A program made the translations under genes and the position numbers. Below the pieces are notes generated by a model. The model was not told the DNA's origin. It ran no database searches and worked only from the letters and a program-made list of their open reading frames with translations. From assembly GCA_021229015.1 (NCBI GenBank), contig CM037785.1, positions 36,473,961-36,537,960 on the forward strand: 64,000 nt of DNA. Direction: 5' to 3'. Below, piece by piece: positions 33,830 to 45,039 of the stretch (its first letter is position 1; each line of letters begins with the position of its first letter). The DNA is from Solen grandis (Eukaryota > Mollusca > Bivalvia > Adapedonta > Solenidae).

Positions 33830-33920
33830 ATAGAATATATTAAGACATTTCTCCAGACAATAGAAGCCTACGCTCGCTTCGGTCTTCTATTGTCTGTAGA
33901 AATGTCTTAATATACTCTAT
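33830..33920. mobile_element. Hairpin MITE with 37-bp arms
   Basis: The arms at 33830-33866 and 33884-33920 differ at only two or three positions, around a 17-nt loop containing CGCTCGCTTCGG. A relative with the same loop words lies at 57841-57921. Confidence 0.85.
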
Positions 33921-34109
33921 CCTATACATAGATATATGCCCGATGCTCACATTAAATCAAGCAAGAAAATTCTTTGAACTAGAAATGTGCCCATAGGACA
34001 CGGATGTCCCGTCATTATGATTATTAGATAATATTTTTGTCAGTGAATATGAAAAACTGGGAATATAAAAGATGATTTTAAGATCAAATGAGCGCTGCGA
34101 CCCTTACCT

Positions 34110-34490
34110 CAACCAAGTGATGTGACCTTGACCTTCAAGCTAGCAACCTGGTTCTTGTTCGCAACACATATTTTTCCTAAGGATCGCTTGTGCCAAGTTA
34201 TTTCAAAACACCAATTTATATATCAAACTTACAGCTGGGACAAAATTTATAAGTCATTTGAGTGCTGTGAGCTTGACCTTAAAACTAGCGACTTGGTTTT
34301 TTACATTTGGAAAAACAGCTGGGAAATTTTAAGGTCAAGACCTTCAAGCTGGTGACCTGGTTCTTGTTCGTGACACATCGTCTTGTCCTAAGGATCACTT
34401 GTGCCAAATTATTTTAAAAAGCAACCATACATACCAAAGTTACAGCTGGGACACGAATTTTCACACACACACACACACACACTGACAGGT
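34110..34490 (+). repeat. Dispersed repeat with two related units and a (CA)n run
   Basis: AACCTGGTTCTTGTTCG and CCTAAGGATC(G/A)CTTGTGCCAA occur at about 34146 and 34357, each followed by TTACAGCTGGGACA. TGACCTTGACCTTCAAGC starts the first. A CA-dinucleotide run occupies 34462-34482. Confidence 0.7.
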
Positions 34491-34774
34491 GTAACACTAT
34501 ATGTCCGTCGCCATTTCATGGGGCATAAAAACAAGAAAGAATGAACTGGTAGGCAATAGTGATTGATCTCGACTTTGCGAATTTGAGAATTGATGCGTCT
34601 CAATTTAAAGCCAATTCTAGAGGCGATATTTATTAGAACTTGAAACATTAAATAACATTCCGTAGTCTCTTTTGAATTCATCGATTTTCATTGATATGAC
34701 GTCATTTTGATGTCATAGTTGATATGATTACTCTTTCATGCTTCCTTTGTCGCATTTATTTCTAAGTGTTACTG

Positions 34775-35160
34775 TAATCCCAGGACAAAGAAAAATCAAA
34801 TGGTATATCCTGCAAATATAAAATTTTGAAGTGCAATAATGTTCATATACCCAGGGCGTCATATGTTTTCAAACTTAACGACGTTTTAAAAAGATTATAC
34901 GCGGCTATAGCTATTAGTTTTAAACGGATTTTCCTGAATTCTTATAAAAAGTATATGTGATAATGAAGTTGTGCATCCTGATTTCCATTTGAACTACATT
35001 GTATTATCTAATATGCCAAAATTCTAAGGAGAAACCAAGATTCGAACCAAATACATCAAATTTCAATGAAGTGTAACAACGTTTCTTGATTTCTTGATGG
35101 CTTTTAGCCATTCTGATATGCCTGACGTGATATGACGTCATGATCGTAAAATAAACTTTG
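34775..35160. repeat. Second copy of the repeat at 31735-32010
   Basis: Parallel order of words with the first copy, diverged; includes AACCAAGATTCGAACC, a B-box-like string also seen in the Helitron-like units. Confidence 0.45.
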
Positions 35161-36348
35161 AATAAACTGCAAACTCAGTGTATTTAACTGCTTATATTTC
35201 AAAAACATTTGAGTTTTGAAAATATAATATCATTTGTAAAACAATGTTTGGCACTGCCTTTGATGTTAAAGTTAAAGTGCCCTGAAGGACATCTTGTTAT
35301 GGTCACTTTACGGTACAGTATAGTTTTACCTGTTTTCATTATGCTTTACCTGTTTTACCCGCTATATTTGCTGTTTATTCTGTCTTGCGTGTATTGACAA
35401 TCCCACTTTAATTTTAAATTACTGGGGATATTAGGGTAATTTATCTGAGAGAATACGGGATAAATTACAATATATTGGTACAAGTTGATAATTAATTAAT
35501 CAACAAATATCTATAAATTAACTACTCGTCGTAACGTATTCTCATGTAAATTTAAAATATATATATTTAACAAGAAATTCACTATAATATATTTTTTTAC
35601 GATATTACATTATATATAAGTAAAAGAAATATAATGTTTCTTTTTATAGTTTAAACCAGACAAGTTCAAGGTGCGAGGTAAAACAAATCATTTGCGTGTA
35701 TTGAGTGACCACTGGGTATATATATTGGTACACGGTGCAGCTCGCAATAGTCACGTCAACGCGAAGTATAATTATTTGTGCGAAAACAAACTTTTGGGTA
35801 AGAAGATTATCTTATTAATATCTAATTATAATATTAATATATTTGATTCATTTATTTGAAAAATGTTATCTCTTTCGCAGAGGTAAGTTTATTTTAAATA
35901 CTATAGGTCAAAGCTTCGTTAGTCTTTTATTTGTCTAGTCATTTCACGATGTGTTTAATTTACAATTACATTTCATTATTCATAATGGATAATGCTCTTC
36001 TCATATTAAAATGAATAATAAGGATGATTTGTACCACCAATTCTCTGTTAATTATATGATATAATGTGTTATACGAAAAGTATTATGGAAGCTTAGAATG
36101 GCAATAAAATATTAGAAGTTGATAATATACGCCAGAAAAAATCGGATAGGAAAATATACACCATATATCATTGATAAATACAGTAAATTGTAATATTATT
36201 AGCTTTGCATTTGAAAAGTATAGAAATGAGGACATTGGGTGTATAATGGCTAATGAGTATATATATATGCGTTTATATGTCGAGAGGTGAGAGCGAAACT
36301 ATGCCAGGTGCATATACGAGTGTTGATATATGTAATTAACGCCGTTAT
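35161..36348. other. AT-rich non-coding stretch
   Basis: No gene recognised. The segment GAGGTGAGAGCGAAACTATG (about 36283) has an inverted relative at 39545-39570 beyond the Helitron-like element. Confidence 0.35.
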
Positions 36349-39300
36349 TACGGCTTTCCGCAAACTTGCGGAAAACGTATAGGGTTTGTTATGTTTATTT
36401 TTCTTATTATTATTATTATTATTCTTCTTCTTCCAACCTAATTCAAGAGTTAATTTATATATGTTGCCAATGGCAAAGCAACATGAAAATTAAAATGCGT
36501 CGACAAAAAAGTATAAATTTTTAAATTCAATAATTTTTAATTTTCAATGACGTCAATTGACGTCAGATTTGACGTCAGCTTCAAAAGTTTGTTCGCGCTC
36601 TAGAGCCTTCAATTCTGGTCTGATTTTCTTGATATTTTCACAGTAGATGTATTTTAGAAGGTAAATGTGCACCCTGGCATTCAAATTTCAAAATTTGAAA
36701 AAATTGAGATTTTATGGCAAAACCAAGATTCGAACTTAGGTCCTAAATTTATATTTTAATGTTACAAGGGAACCTAATGCGTTAGAAGAATGAAAATTGG
36801 ACAGCATATCGGCATAGAGGTCTTCTTTCTATTTCTTAAAGGATTTTTTCTTAAGTCACGTGGTTATGACGTCATATAAACGACAAAAAGCAACTTTTTA
36901 ACAAATTTATTTCGCTCTTATATGACTTTTCACTCAATCTTTTTAAAAATTGTATTGCAGTGATTAAAAAGTTTACATTTATAAATTAATTTATTTTTAA
37001 TTTTCAATGACGTCAAATGACGTCAGATTTGACGTCAGCTTTAAAAGTTTGTTCGCGTTCTAAAGGCTTCAATTCTGGTCCGATTTTTTTTATATTTTCA
37101 CAGATGATGTATTTTAGGATGTAGATTTGCACCGTGGCATTCAAATTTCCAAATTCGAAAATATAAAGATACCATGGCAAAACCAAGATTCGAACTTAGG
37201 TCCTAAAATTACATTTTAATGTTACAAAGCCCCCTGATGCGTTAAAAGCATGAAAATTGGACAGCATATCGGCATAGAGGTCTTCTTTCTATTTCTTAAA
37301 TGATTTTTTCTTAAGTCACGTGATTATGACGTCATAAAAACGACAAAAAGCAACTTTTAAAAAAAAAAATTTCCCTCTGGTATTAAGACTTTTGACTCAA
37401 TCTTTTTGAAAATTGTATTGCAGCGATTAAAATCTTTACATTTATAAATTCATTTATTTTTAATTTTCAATGACGTCAAATGACGTCAGATTTGACGTCA
37501 CCTTCAAAATGTTGTTTGCGCTCTAGAGCCTTCAATTTGGGTCCGATTATATTGATATTTTCACAAAAGATGTATTTTAGGATGTAGATTTGCACCGTGG
37601 CATTCAAATTTCCAAATTCGAAAATATAAAGATTTCATGGTAAAACTGAGATTCGAACTTTGGTCCTTAAATTACATTTTAATGTTACAAAGCCCCCTGA
37701 TGCGTTAGAAGCATGAAAATTGGATAGCATATCGGCATAGAGGTTTACATTCTTTTTTCTGAATGATTTTCTTTTAAGTCACGTGGTTATGACGTCATTA
37801 AAAAGACAAAAAGGCATTTTTTAACATTTCTCTTGCTCTGGTATCATAAATTTTGAATCAGTCTTACTTGAAATCTTGAGAATTGATAGAGTTAAAATTG
37901 AAGTGATGCATACTGCAAGAAATGTTTGATTTGTCACGTGGTTATGACGTCATGAATACTAAAGCAAGAATTATTTTAAAAATTCATATAAAATCGCCAA
38001 TTAGATCAATGAACTTAAACTTTTCAAAAATGTCGAAAATTAGTACGTTCATAAGGGTTTGAAAATTTTAAGTTATTACGTCATCAAACATGGCAGATAT
38101 TCATGTTTGATGGAACGCTTACTTGAAAATGTGAAAACAAACCTGTTCACATTCTCGAATATATTTTTTTCTGGATTAATAGAATGTTAGCTAATCATGT
38201 CCTTCCAAAACAGATACTTTTCTTTAGTCACTTGATTTTGCCGTGGTTGAAATATTAAAATCATTCATTTAAATACGTATTCGCGCTTCAGCGTCATGAG
38301 TATTGTGGCAATCTAAAGCATACCTTAAGGAATTTATGTTGTGTCACTTGTTTATGACAACATTGATTTGTAAGCAAAATACATTTAAAAAAAACATAAG
38401 ATTGGACATATTAACTTTAAATAAGTAATATTGCCGTGCCTTGACATGCGCAGAAAATTTCAAGTGAGTACGTTATCAAACATGACCTATTCATGTTTTT
38501 CTTTATAGGGCTAATTCATGATATAAATTTAAAAGAACTTTAACCCAAACCTGCGTTGAATAGTGAATTGTGGTACATTTTTTCTAAAAGAGTCGCTTTC
38601 GATGAATTAGTAAAATTATACTAGAGTCAGAAAACCTATACGGATAACTTATTGCATTTGCTTTACGGCTTTCTACAAACCTTAAGAAAATGACAAATAC
38701 ATGTAGATCTACCTATTGATTTTTTATGTTTTCTAAATGTTTAACGGTTTCTTTTTCTAAATCTGTAAAAATAAGCAAATATATAAAGCAAATGAATTGT
38801 TGAAAGTTTCAAGACGTTTATAACGTTAATTACATAGAAATAAGAAAGTATTTTCATAATTTTGCTTACACCTCTGCCTTTGTTTCTATCTAATTTTGCA
38901 AATGTAAAACTCAATCAATTTAAAGGTTGAAAGTCATGGATTTCAAAGTATTTTTTTTCTTTTTTACAATTTCAATTGTGGGTCAAATTGCAATGAATAT
39001 TTGTTAAGTAATATGCTTACGAAGAAAAAGATATTAAATAAAGAATAAAAAACTTTTAAAATTGATTGACTAACGTAAAAAAAAAAACTTGAGGATTGTA
39101 TTAGTATTTTTTTCTGCATGATAGTAAACTGTTGCGTAATCAAATAAGGTCCATATATATGCTTTCTCAATATCTTCCTAAGAAGATGAAAATGAAAAAA
39201 AAAAAAAAATAAATAAAGCTTAATTTTGAACATAAGTATATATTTATGATAATGATGATTTACGTATTAAATTAAACATTATTAGCCAATATTATTCCAT

Positions 39301-39387
39301 TTCTTTGTATTAACTTATATATTCAATACCTTTGAAATAAGCAAACGGAAAGCCGCTTCGTTTGTATCTTAAACAAACGACTTCTAG
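36349..39387 (+). mobile_element. Helitron-like non-autonomous element, longest copy (copy 3)
   Basis: The 5' region has a terminal-type hairpin at 36355-36378 (TTTCCGC and GCGGAAA arms), a TTA/TTC run and a GTTGCCAATGGCA hairpin. The 3' end has a hairpin (39359-39379), then ACTT and CTAG (39384-39387) followed by T. All three independent 3' ends in the window show CTAG then T, as Helitron insertion between A and T predicts. The interior is a three-unit tandem array plus about 1.5 kb of AT-rich DNA. There is no Rep/helicase coding sequence. The size and tandem array match the non-autonomous Helitrons described in oysters. The exact 5' end is uncertain. Confidence 0.62.
36541..37870 (+). repeat. 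Three tandem 460-463-bp units rich in TGACGTCA
   Basis: TTTTCAATGACGTCAA starts units at 36541, 37001 and 37464. Each unit opens with three TGACGTCA palindromes within 30 bp and ends with a TGACGTCA next to or near CACGTG (for example 36858-36875). Each also holds the B-box-like AAGATTCGAACTTAGGTCC (AGATTCGAACTTTGGTCC in unit 3). The array is non-coding. Confidence 0.9.
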
Positions 39388-40070
39388 TTTTTATAGATTC
39401 TATTGTTAGATTCATCTAAAATGTTGAAGGCAGATTAAAAATACATTAAATTAAATAATAAGAAAGTTTTGTGTGAATTGCTCATCATATGTCGAAGTTT
39501 TAGACACTGTCTACGAACTTTCCAAATGATCTCGTATGCATAAGCACTTAGCGTAGTTTCGCTCTCACTCCCCGATGTGCATTATGTGTAGTATAACTTA
39601 TTGTAAAATGTAAACGATATAAAATACATAATAAATATTATACAGTAAAATCTTTAAGATTTATTTACATTTAAATGTTAAGGAGTGTGAGTAGAGTCGA
39701 TGAGTTGATTTTGAGTTTTAGTACTGGTTTTTTACTACTGGGCGCGTTGGTATGTTGCAACCTTGAGATATTGGTTCAATGAGGTTTGCGCTCTCATTAT
39801 AACTTAAATAAAAGAAGTGCGTGTGTTTTACTTGGGGGACCCGCTAAGCCATCATGCAATACACCTAAATTTTGAAATACAGTTGTATCGCTCATGTGGA
39901 TTTTAACTTTGCACATTGATTATTTGAATAGCTGGTAAAATTCAGTTTGAAGTTTTAACTGAAATGAGTTGCTAAAAATGCCAGTGTATGCTAGAATATT
40001 CAAATTTGCACAGAATATATTCTTCAGGTTTATGACTGCTTCTTAGAGACCTGACGTAATAGGGGGTGAT

Positions 40071-40072
<2 letters not shown>
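39388..40072. other. AT-rich non-coding stretch
   Basis: Nothing recognised apart from the inverted relative of 36283 at about 39545-39570. Confidence 0.35.

Positions 40073-40106
<34 letters not shown>
40073..40106. repeat. Poly(T) tract
   Basis: More than 30 consecutive T. It could be the poly(A) tail of a minus-strand retroposon, but no body is recognisable to its left. Confidence 0.9.
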
Positions 40107-40107
<1 letters not shown>

Positions 40108-40199
40108 AAGCAGGGTATATTTTCAGAATCTTTACGTTTGATAAAGCATCGTTCGTATTAAAGAATGAAATCTAGTTCAATATGTTATTATACTCAGAA

Positions 40200-40690
40200 T
40201 ATTTGCATTTTAAAGGCACATTATACTTCCAAAAGCAGTGTGTGCTGCAGAATTGTTACGAGATGCAACATGTACATACTCATCGAAGGTAAGAATACAA
40301 AAAATAAGTAATTTACATACGCCACATACCTTCGTCAATTTTTTGACGTTTTCCGTAGGCCTTCCGTATATCTCCGTTGATGAATCACGACAACATAAAT
40401 TGATGTCGTAGCATATAAACAAATTGTGAGTCGCCGACGGTTTTTCAAATTCAAATTATTTCTGATTACAGACCGTCTTCGGGAATACTCGCCAATGCAA
40501 AATATAAACAACAGAATATTTTGACATCCATCCAAAAATTCTAAATTGCGTAATATGATCAACATTTTCAATGCTTTGACAGTTATTTTACAGCAGACAT
40601 ATGCTCATTATGTACCATTTGTGTTAGTCTATTATATGTCAGTGTAATTTTCATGAAAATTGAATCATCATGACATATAATCGGTCTTTA
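40200..40690 (-). repeat. Dispersed repeat, minus-strand copy
   Basis: Reverse-complement relative of 23215-23600; its right part (40555-40690) is also similar to 60155-60310. Short ORFs in it are not recognisable proteins. Confidence 0.65.
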
Positions 40691-40857
40691 AAATTTTGAG
40701 GGTTCTTTTATTCTTTACGTTTCCTATTTTTTTTCACATTTTATCATATTTTGAGCACGGTGCTTTGTGCTCCTCAGATTCATAACGTTCGTTCTATAGA
40801 ACTACTGCTAGACTGATGTGTCTAGTTTTGGTCTTGAATGGCTATAAGGTGACTCTC

Positions 40858-40862
40858 ACACA

Positions 40863-40915
<53 letters not shown>

Positions 40916-41033
40916 ATATCATGCCATTCGTATAGCTATGTTGCGTCTCTCTCTCACTCTCTCTTTTTGATATCATTTCATTCGTATGGCTATGTTTCGG
41001 CTCGCTCTCTCTCTCTCTCCCTCTCTCTCTCAC
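40858..41033. repeat. Interrupted (CT)n microsatellite, locally duplicated
   Basis: Three CT/TCTC tracts are separated by two copies of a segment containing GATATCAT(G/T)(C/T)CATTCGTA(T/G)(A/G)GCTATGTT. The segment between tracts is therefore itself duplicated. ORFs with ERERER runs come from this. Confidence 0.9.
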
Positions 41034-41467
41034 ATGAAACTTTCATAATTTATTTACAAAACATAAAACAAACGACTAACGGCACAATTATATTAAAACA
41101 AAGTAGTAAACTTAACAATTTAACGCATATTGTATTCATTAGCACTGTCAGTTGAACCAACACTTTGCCTAATATTTAAAAAGGGTGTCCTTTCTCGAAC
41201 CCGTAACCGCAGAACCTTTTTCACGTGATCCAAACACTTGCATTGAATACTAATATGATACTGAAGGTAACTTATCTTCATTTCGTCTTGAATTCTGCCT
41301 TAAACTTGATGACAAGTGGATTTTCCGATTCCAATAAGTCTCAAAATGTTAACATTGGTTAATTTACATCACCATTTTAAGGAATCACTTTTGATAAGAT
41401 GAGTACATACAATTCACATTTAGAAAATAGTCCCGTTGCATATTTTATACCATTTTTATTAAATGAA

Positions 41468-41552
41468 GTTAAGCTATAGTGTGTTTATTCAGTCGTAGTT
41501 AAGCTATAGTGTGTTTATTCAGTCGTAGTTATACTGTGTTTATTCAGTCGTA
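41468..41552 (-). terminator. Three tandem poly(A) signals downstream of the membrane-protein gene
   Basis: A 30-bp unit is repeated two and a half times, each copy giving AATAAA on the minus strand (41544-41539, 41519-41514, 41489-41484). The first lies 24 bases past the stop codon at 41568-41570. This would place poly(A) sites shortly downstream and give a very short 3' UTR. Confidence 0.6.
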
Positions 41553-41567
41553 ACTATGAACTTTTCA

Positions 41568-41902
41568 TTACGTTTCATCACCAATATACGGTGCTGAGGG
41601 TTCGGAATACGGCTTGCTGATTGCCTGAGTGTACGTTGGCGGTTGGAACCCAGCTCCTGGCGGCTGAACACCTGCTGTTGGATGGTGGAACTCTGATGTT
41701 GGTGACTGTACACCTGCTGAGGGGGGCTGGAACCCTGCTGTTGGTGTTTGGGCACCTGCTGGTGACGGCTGAAACCCTGCTGGTGACGGCTGGTTCCCAG
41801 GGTAGTAAACTTGGCCCACTGGATATTGGCTATTTGGGGGGTAGTTGGTTGGATAATTTGAAATGGTGGCTGCTACAGGATACATCGTCATGTTAGTTTG
41901 AC
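41568..41902 (-). CDS. Membrane-protein gene, last exon with proline-rich repeats
   Basis: Acceptor GACACAG follows a long T-rich tract. The frame gives GQTNMTMYPVAATISNYP and then about seven degenerate 8-residue repeats (QPSPAGF, QTPTAGF, QPPSAGV and similar) before the stop. The DNA repeat also opens a spurious Gln-rich ORF in another frame (41540-41755). Confidence 0.75.
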
Positions 41903-43172
41903 CTGTGTCATAAGAATGATGAATAATGTAAAATATACAAAATAAAATTTACAAAAAAAAAGTATAAAACACCATTTCGATCGTTGTTTTGTATGAAGGT
42001 TTACTATGCATGTGTTTGCAGCAGTTTGGGATGTCACACATCGGTGTGTTTCATTTAAATTAAATTTTTTAAAAAAAATAATTCTTGATTTTGCGACAAT
42101 TAACAAAATCTGACCACAAAACGTTAATTCTTTACTGCTAGAGATTTAGATAAATGAAATATGTGTCATTAAATAGAGAATAAACAAACTGACGCCAAAA
42201 AATGTCATAAATGAAAGGAACGAATAATAAGAAAAAAAATATGAAGAACTCATAAAAAAAATACATGTAGCTTTGTTCAAAATAGTGTATGGAATTAATA
42301 GAAAGAAAACAAAAAGGATGTCTGTTACTCGGTAATAACTGATCGTGTAGATATATTTTGTATGTTGTTATTGTCTGCCATTTGGAAGGCTTCCTCACAT
42401 AAAAAAGCAGAAGGACCATGTAGGAATTCGAACCCACCGCTCTTTTTCGTAACTCTGTTTTTACTTCACCTTTTTATACTTTAAATGTATCTCACATCCC
42501 TGTAAAACAAGTCAAATATGTAGGTATGTTTTCATATCTTTAATTACATGTAGGTTATCTCATTATCAATGGTCAGGACTTTGAGTTTGTCTGTACATAT
42601 CCATGATATTTGTTTGTAAATTTGGTTGTTTCATTAATTTTTACGTCCCTCTGACAGTATTTCAATCATTTGACTATGTCTACTTAAGACCTAGTTATGG
42701 TGCTGCCCCACTGCAGTATCACGCCGTAGACAAGTGACATAATACCACACCCAGTTACATTGTCCTGACACCGGGCCAACCAGTCCTGGAACTACCCTTA
42801 TATGCTGAGCCTTAAACAAAGGAGCTATAGCAGTACCATTTCTACGACTTTGGTATATCGCAGCCGGGAATCAAACTCACGATCCCGGGGCGTATACTCT
42901 AACCATTCGTCCACCGGTAGTTATAAAAGCGATCTTCTATCGTATCAACTTACAATTTGGGTCTCTAGCCATTTAGAATTGACACATTAGGCATTGGGAC
43001 ATAAAGTGAAAACTTACCTTGCATAGTAGCATTAGGTGTCAACACTGTACCCGGGCCTGACCTTTGTGACCTCAAGCAGCAACATATGGCCACGATGATG
43101 CTGACGACAATCGCCAGAAAGATGAGACCCCCAATAACTCCACCGATGATTTCATCCACCTCTGAATATTCT
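41568..43172 (-). CDS. 3' part of a small single-pass membrane protein gene, proline-rich tail (CYYR1/Shisa-like?)
   Basis: Two exons, 43172-43018 and 41902-41568, join in phase 1 through a perfect GTAAGT donor and a CAG acceptor. The first encodes an acidic stretch (EYSEVDE), a glycine-rich transmembrane helix (IIGGVIGGLIFLAIVV...) and a CCC juxtamembrane cluster. The second encodes NYPTNYPPNSQYPVGQ and then an imperfect repeat around PSPAGFQP, ending YSEPSAPYIGDET. A cysteine-rich ectodomain, TM helix, CCC and Pro/Tyr-rich tail is the plan of CYYR1/Shisa-like proteins, so the upstream exons should encode a signal peptide and cysteine-rich domain. I did not find them; they may lie beyond 43.2 kb or in the gap. 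Family assignment is by layout only. Confidence 0.68.
41903..42640. other. Intron of the membrane-protein gene, AT-rich
   Basis: No nested gene. The 72- and 99-aa minus-strand ORFs here are low-complexity intron translations. Confidence 0.5.
42641..42917 (-). mobile_element. tRNA-derived SINE in the membrane-protein gene intron
   Basis: Same family as 6541-6826 and 32208-32511: the minus strand has the head with CCGGTGGACGAATGGTTAGA, the middle with TATATGCTGAG on the plus strand complement, and the tail with GGGACGTAAA. I saw no clear target duplication, and internal differences suggest an older insertion. Confidence 0.8.
43018..43172 (-). CDS. Membrane-protein gene, transmembrane exon
   Basis: Acceptor TCCTTACAG precedes the exon; the last base of the preceding codon is its first base, so an upstream exon must end in phase 2. 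Donor GTAAGT follows the codons for NATMQ plus one base. The ORF continues upstream to 43276, but that part translates intron and a GGAC microsatellite. Confidence 0.75.
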
Positions 43173-43329
43173 CTGTAAGGACCCACAACAGTTGCATAAT
43201 AATAAAATTGAACGCGTCTTTTATAACACATAGACGAACGGACGGACGGACGCAAAAAGACAGAACGGACGAACAAACGGGTTGAAAGGTAGGTTAGATA
43301 AATAGATTGATTGATTAGATTGACAGATT

Positions 43330-43346
43330 AATTTGATTTGATTTGA

Positions 43347-43396
<50 letters not shown>

Positions 43397-43399
43397 GAG

Positions 43400-43440
<41 letters not shown>

Positions 43441-43480
43441 TATTAATCGAATTGGTTTGATTGATTGATTGAATGATGGT
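43330..43480. repeat. (GATT)n microsatellite
   Basis: About 25 GATT/GATTT units with a few interruptions. The minus-strand ORF with repeated INQS is a translation of it. Confidence 0.95.
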
Positions 43481-43687
43481 ATGATTGATTATTGTTACTT
43501 GATATGATAATTGTGATGATGATGTTATTACTCTGAAATCGTGATTACAATGATTTTTCAAGAATAATGCAATGCATGTATTATGATAATCTCTACACAG
43601 CGAGAAAGCCAAGCACGTGCAGAACCGGCTTGTCATCACCGTCTAGTTAGACGGTCTGAAATACGGGTCATAAACACTTTCAACCCT

Positions 43688-43882
43688 AGTGAGGTGAGTA
43701 GTTACATCCCCTTACAGTTGTCGATAACCACTGCCACCACATGATTTATATCCCATCATTATTAATTACAAATATGTTCATTTATATCAAGGGTATACAC
43801 ACGACAGGATGAATTCTTTTTCATGTGAGGTAAGTAGCTACATCCCCTTACAGTTGTCGATAACCACTGCCACCACATGATA
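43688..43882. repeat. Duplicated segment of about 55 bp, 137 bp apart
   Basis: CATCCCCTTACAGTTGTCGA and AACCACTGCCACCACATGAT occur at about 43707-43746 and again about 137 bp later. An inverted, tRNA-like relative (GTGGTGGCAGTGGTTAATG ... GTTTGAATC) lies at 44060-44130, suggesting SINE heads. Confidence 0.65.
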
Positions 43883-44254
43883 AGGCGGATTTACTTTTTT
43901 TCAATTTTGACTTCAGTATTGAATATGTCATATCAGTTTCGTTATATTCCACGAAAATAACATTCATGATTATGAGAAAAGTAAAAATATCAAATCAAGT
44001 TTTATAAATTTATAAAATTATGAGTGTTGGTCGCATGGTTTCAACTATCATCACATGACTTGTGTGGTGGCAGTGGTTAATGTATCGTAGCGTGACGTAG
44101 CTGGTGCGCGGAGTTTGAATCATGACCTGGATTTGCTGTGAGCCTTAACTAGTGGTGAGTTTAAATAATGTTGAATGTGTAAAACTTATGAGTTGATTGA
44201 TTACGAGCGGTATTCGAAAGAACATTTTCTTTGTAAGCTTGAAAAAAAAAAGTT

Positions 44255-44466
44255 CTTCATTTCATGCCCTTAGAGTACTCGCCATAACTAGAAATTAATA
44301 ACTTCAGTGGATATTGGTCACGGTACGCTGGTTTTTGATATACTGCTGGTATATGGCAATTTAAGCGCGCATGTCTTGACCGATATATTCGTCCAAGGAA
44401 AAACTTTTTTGAATTTCGGAAATCAAAGAAGTCACCAGGGACAACGTCTAGTGAATAATGAGGATT
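44255..44466 (-). pseudogene. Mariner transposase C-terminal fragment
   Basis: The minus strand reads PHYSLDVVPGDFFDF, a decayed form of the mariner YSPDLAPCDFFLF block holding the third catalytic Asp. It continues SKKFFLGRIYRSRHA and ends LLISSYGEYSKGMK, close to the usual LCISSxGEYFEG end. The rest of the transposase is absent or beyond recognition upstream. It is a different copy from the element at 26.8 kb. Confidence 0.8.
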
Positions 44467-44479
44467 TGGTAAAGCGGTT

Positions 44480-45039
44480 ACCATTTCTTTTGCCAAGAAC
44501 TATGACTGATGAATGGACTGAGACACCATCTTATCAAACATGTTTGAGACCTGTTACTTGGTGCTGTTGCTTGTAGTTTTTTTATTTGTTTGTTGTTTTT
44601 TGGTTTGTTGTTGTTGTTGTTTCATTTTTTTTTTTCAATTTCTTCAAAATCAGATTTGTAAAGAAAAAGATTGAATATTGTTATTGGTCGTTGGTGGCCC
44701 AGATTTTAATGCTAAGCTTCCGAGCATGCTCAAAATAACAAACCCATACTTTATCTCCGATAACCACATTTTGCAAATAATATTTTTAAATTTTTAAAAA
44801 ATTTAGATTTATTTTTAAATAAGGGACCCACTTGTCAGTAATATACCTAGCATTTAAAATGTTTTAAAGTCTTTTGATTGTGAAATACCCGCCATTTACG
44901 CTATGTCACATACTTAACATCTGCATGCAGTACCTCTTTCAACAATACATCGCATTTTAAACCTACTCTAACCCAGGATCAGAACTTCCTATTTTATCTA
45001 CGAACAGTGCAATCATATGACAGTAGTAGATCCGCAAAC
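44480..45039. other. Non-coding stretch before the gap
   Basis: A T/TTG-rich run at 44576-44640; nothing else recognised. Confidence 0.4.

Noticed and set aside
36541..37870. CRISPR-like or satellite array
   Set aside because: Units are 460 bp, contiguous without spacers, and lie inside a defined Helitron-like element in a eukaryotic genome.
41540..41755. Gln-rich 71-aa ORF on the minus strand
   Set aside because: Out-of-frame reading of the proline-rich coding repeat of the membrane-protein gene.
43328..43639. 103-aa ORF with repeated INQS
   Set aside because: It is a translation of the (GATT)n microsatellite on the opposite strand.
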